Shown: piece after piece, positions 39,476 through 40,027 of the stretch | How the letters are laid out: each line of letters begins with the position of its first letter | Numbering within the stretch: the first letter of the stretch is position 1 | The notes under the pieces: generated by a model | Databases searched by the model: none | The model's input: the letters and a program-made list of their open reading frames with translations, nothing else | Told to the model about the DNA's origin: nothing | Assembly (NCBI GenBank): GCA_022571865.1 | Contig: JACZXA010000012.1 | Span: 1-40,027 of the forward strand | Source: Pseudomonadota bacterium | GTDB lineage: Bacteria; Pseudomonadota; Gammaproteobacteria; Pseudomonadales; Azotimanducaceae | DNA: 40,027 nt | Direction: 5' to 3' | Made by a program: the position numbers and the translations under genes

Positions 39476-40027
39476 CGAAGTTACGCATGGGCATGGTGGG
39501 GGGCGGCGAAGGAGCATTCATCGGCCCGGTGCACCGCATAGCCGCAGAGCTTGACGGCGAAATAGAGTTGGTCTGTGGAGCATTCGCCAGCGAACCTGTG
39601 CGGTCGGTGCGCAGTGGTAGAGAGCTGTACGGGTTGCCCGAAGAACGATGTTATCCGGATTTTCAGGAGATGTTTGCGGTGGAGGCGGACCGTTCACCCG
39701 ACAAGCAGATGCAATTTGTGGTGATTACCACGCCTAATCACGTTCATTACCCGGTGGCTAAGGCGGCTTTGCAGGCTGGTTTCCACGTGGTTTGTGATAA
39801 GCCGGTAACGCACAGTCTCGAGGAAGCCGAACACCTTGCTGAACTCGTGAGTGCGAGTGGGTTGCTGTTTGGACTGACCCATAACTACACCGGTTATCCG
39901 ATGGTCAAGGAAGCTCGCAACCTCGTGCGTAGCGGTGCGTTCGGTCCGGTGCGGCGAGTAGTTTGTGAGTATCTGCAGGGTTGGCTTGCCGAAGACATAG
40001 ATAACAAGCAAGCGGATTGGCGCACCG
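39472..40027 (+). CDS. Gfo/Idh/MocA-family NAD(P)-dependent dehydrogenase (3' end outside the window)
   Basis: The frame is open to the window end. The start is set at GTG 39472 ([20 protein letters not shown]); ATG 39487 is an alternative. The NAD-binding Rossmann motif [12 protein letters not shown], the strand [19 protein letters not shown] (about 84-102) and the [18 protein letters not shown] segment (about 110-127; usually EKP) mark the family. The start of the C-terminal domain follows ([18 protein letters not shown]). It oxidises or reduces sugars, inositols or related alcohols. It is divergent from the aminotransferase gene across the inverted-repeat element. Confidence 0.9.
   Translation, partial: MTKLRMGMVGGGEGAFIGPVHRIAAELDGEIELVCGAFASEPVRSVRSGRELYGLPEERCYPDFQEMFAVEADRSPDKQMQFVVITTPNHVHYPVAKAALQAGFHVVCDKPVTHSLEEAEHLAELVSASGLLFGLTHNYTGYPMVKEARNLVRSGAFGPVRRVVCEYLQGWLAEDIDNKQADWRT

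Overview
The window looks like chromosome from a Gram-negative proteobacterium, most probably a gammaproteobacterium with a large lipid or acyl-CoA catabolic repertoire. The basis is a class A PBP of the PBP1B type with a partner TPR lipoprotein, a glcDEF glycolate oxidase operon, a small outer-membrane beta-barrel protein, and a TonB-dependent receptor behind a TPP riboswitch. Species cannot be named from sequence alone. I saw no rRNA, tRNA, CRISPR array, prophage or full-length insertion sequence.

Layout. 1-4067 (minus): a cut-off enoyl-CoA hydratase, an M48 protease with a TerB-like tail, the 3' stub of a lost nitronate monooxygenase, a dihydroorotase of the Bacteroidetes-like type and a RidA-family protein. 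A 34-bp repeat lies just past the 3' ends of both the protease and pyrC. 4212-9998 (plus): a beta-barrel protein, glcD-glcE-glcF, then two GNAT genes, the first broken by a frameshift in a GA repeat. 10002-12769 (minus): mrcB and a TPR lipoprotein. 12996-15272 (plus): TPP riboswitch, a 17-bp tandem repeat and a TonB receptor. 15342-17063: DsbA-like and glutaredoxin-like genes head to head, and a MOSC protein.

17200-27902 is the most distinctive part. It has five different luciferase-like (LLM, often F420-dependent) oxidoreductases interspersed with an enoyl-CoA hydratase, a histidine phosphatase, an APH-type kinase, a lytic transglycosylase, a HAD hydrolase and an ASCH-HTH protein. 28121-36635 holds an acyl-CoA synthetase, two metallo-beta-lactamase-fold hydrolases, a winged-helix regulator, an acyl-CoA dehydrogenase and a double-domain CoA transferase. 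Together these suggest activation (synthetase or CoA transferase), dehydrogenation, hydration and hydrolysis of a carboxylic or terpenoid/steroid-like substrate, with LLM enzymes doing unusual redox steps. The substrate is inference only. 36641-40027 holds a PPOX-fold protein, a zinc-ribbon protein, a secreted SRPBCC-like protein, a PLP aminotransferase and the start of a Gfo/Idh/MocA dehydrogenase.

The non-coding signals most worth a second look are a 184-bp MITE-like fold-back element with a possible CTAG target duplication (19396-19579), a 119-bp inverted-repeat element that buries the ribosome binding site of the aminotransferase (39276-39394), and a compact stem-loop plus intrinsic terminator with no gene upstream of it (26692-26783).
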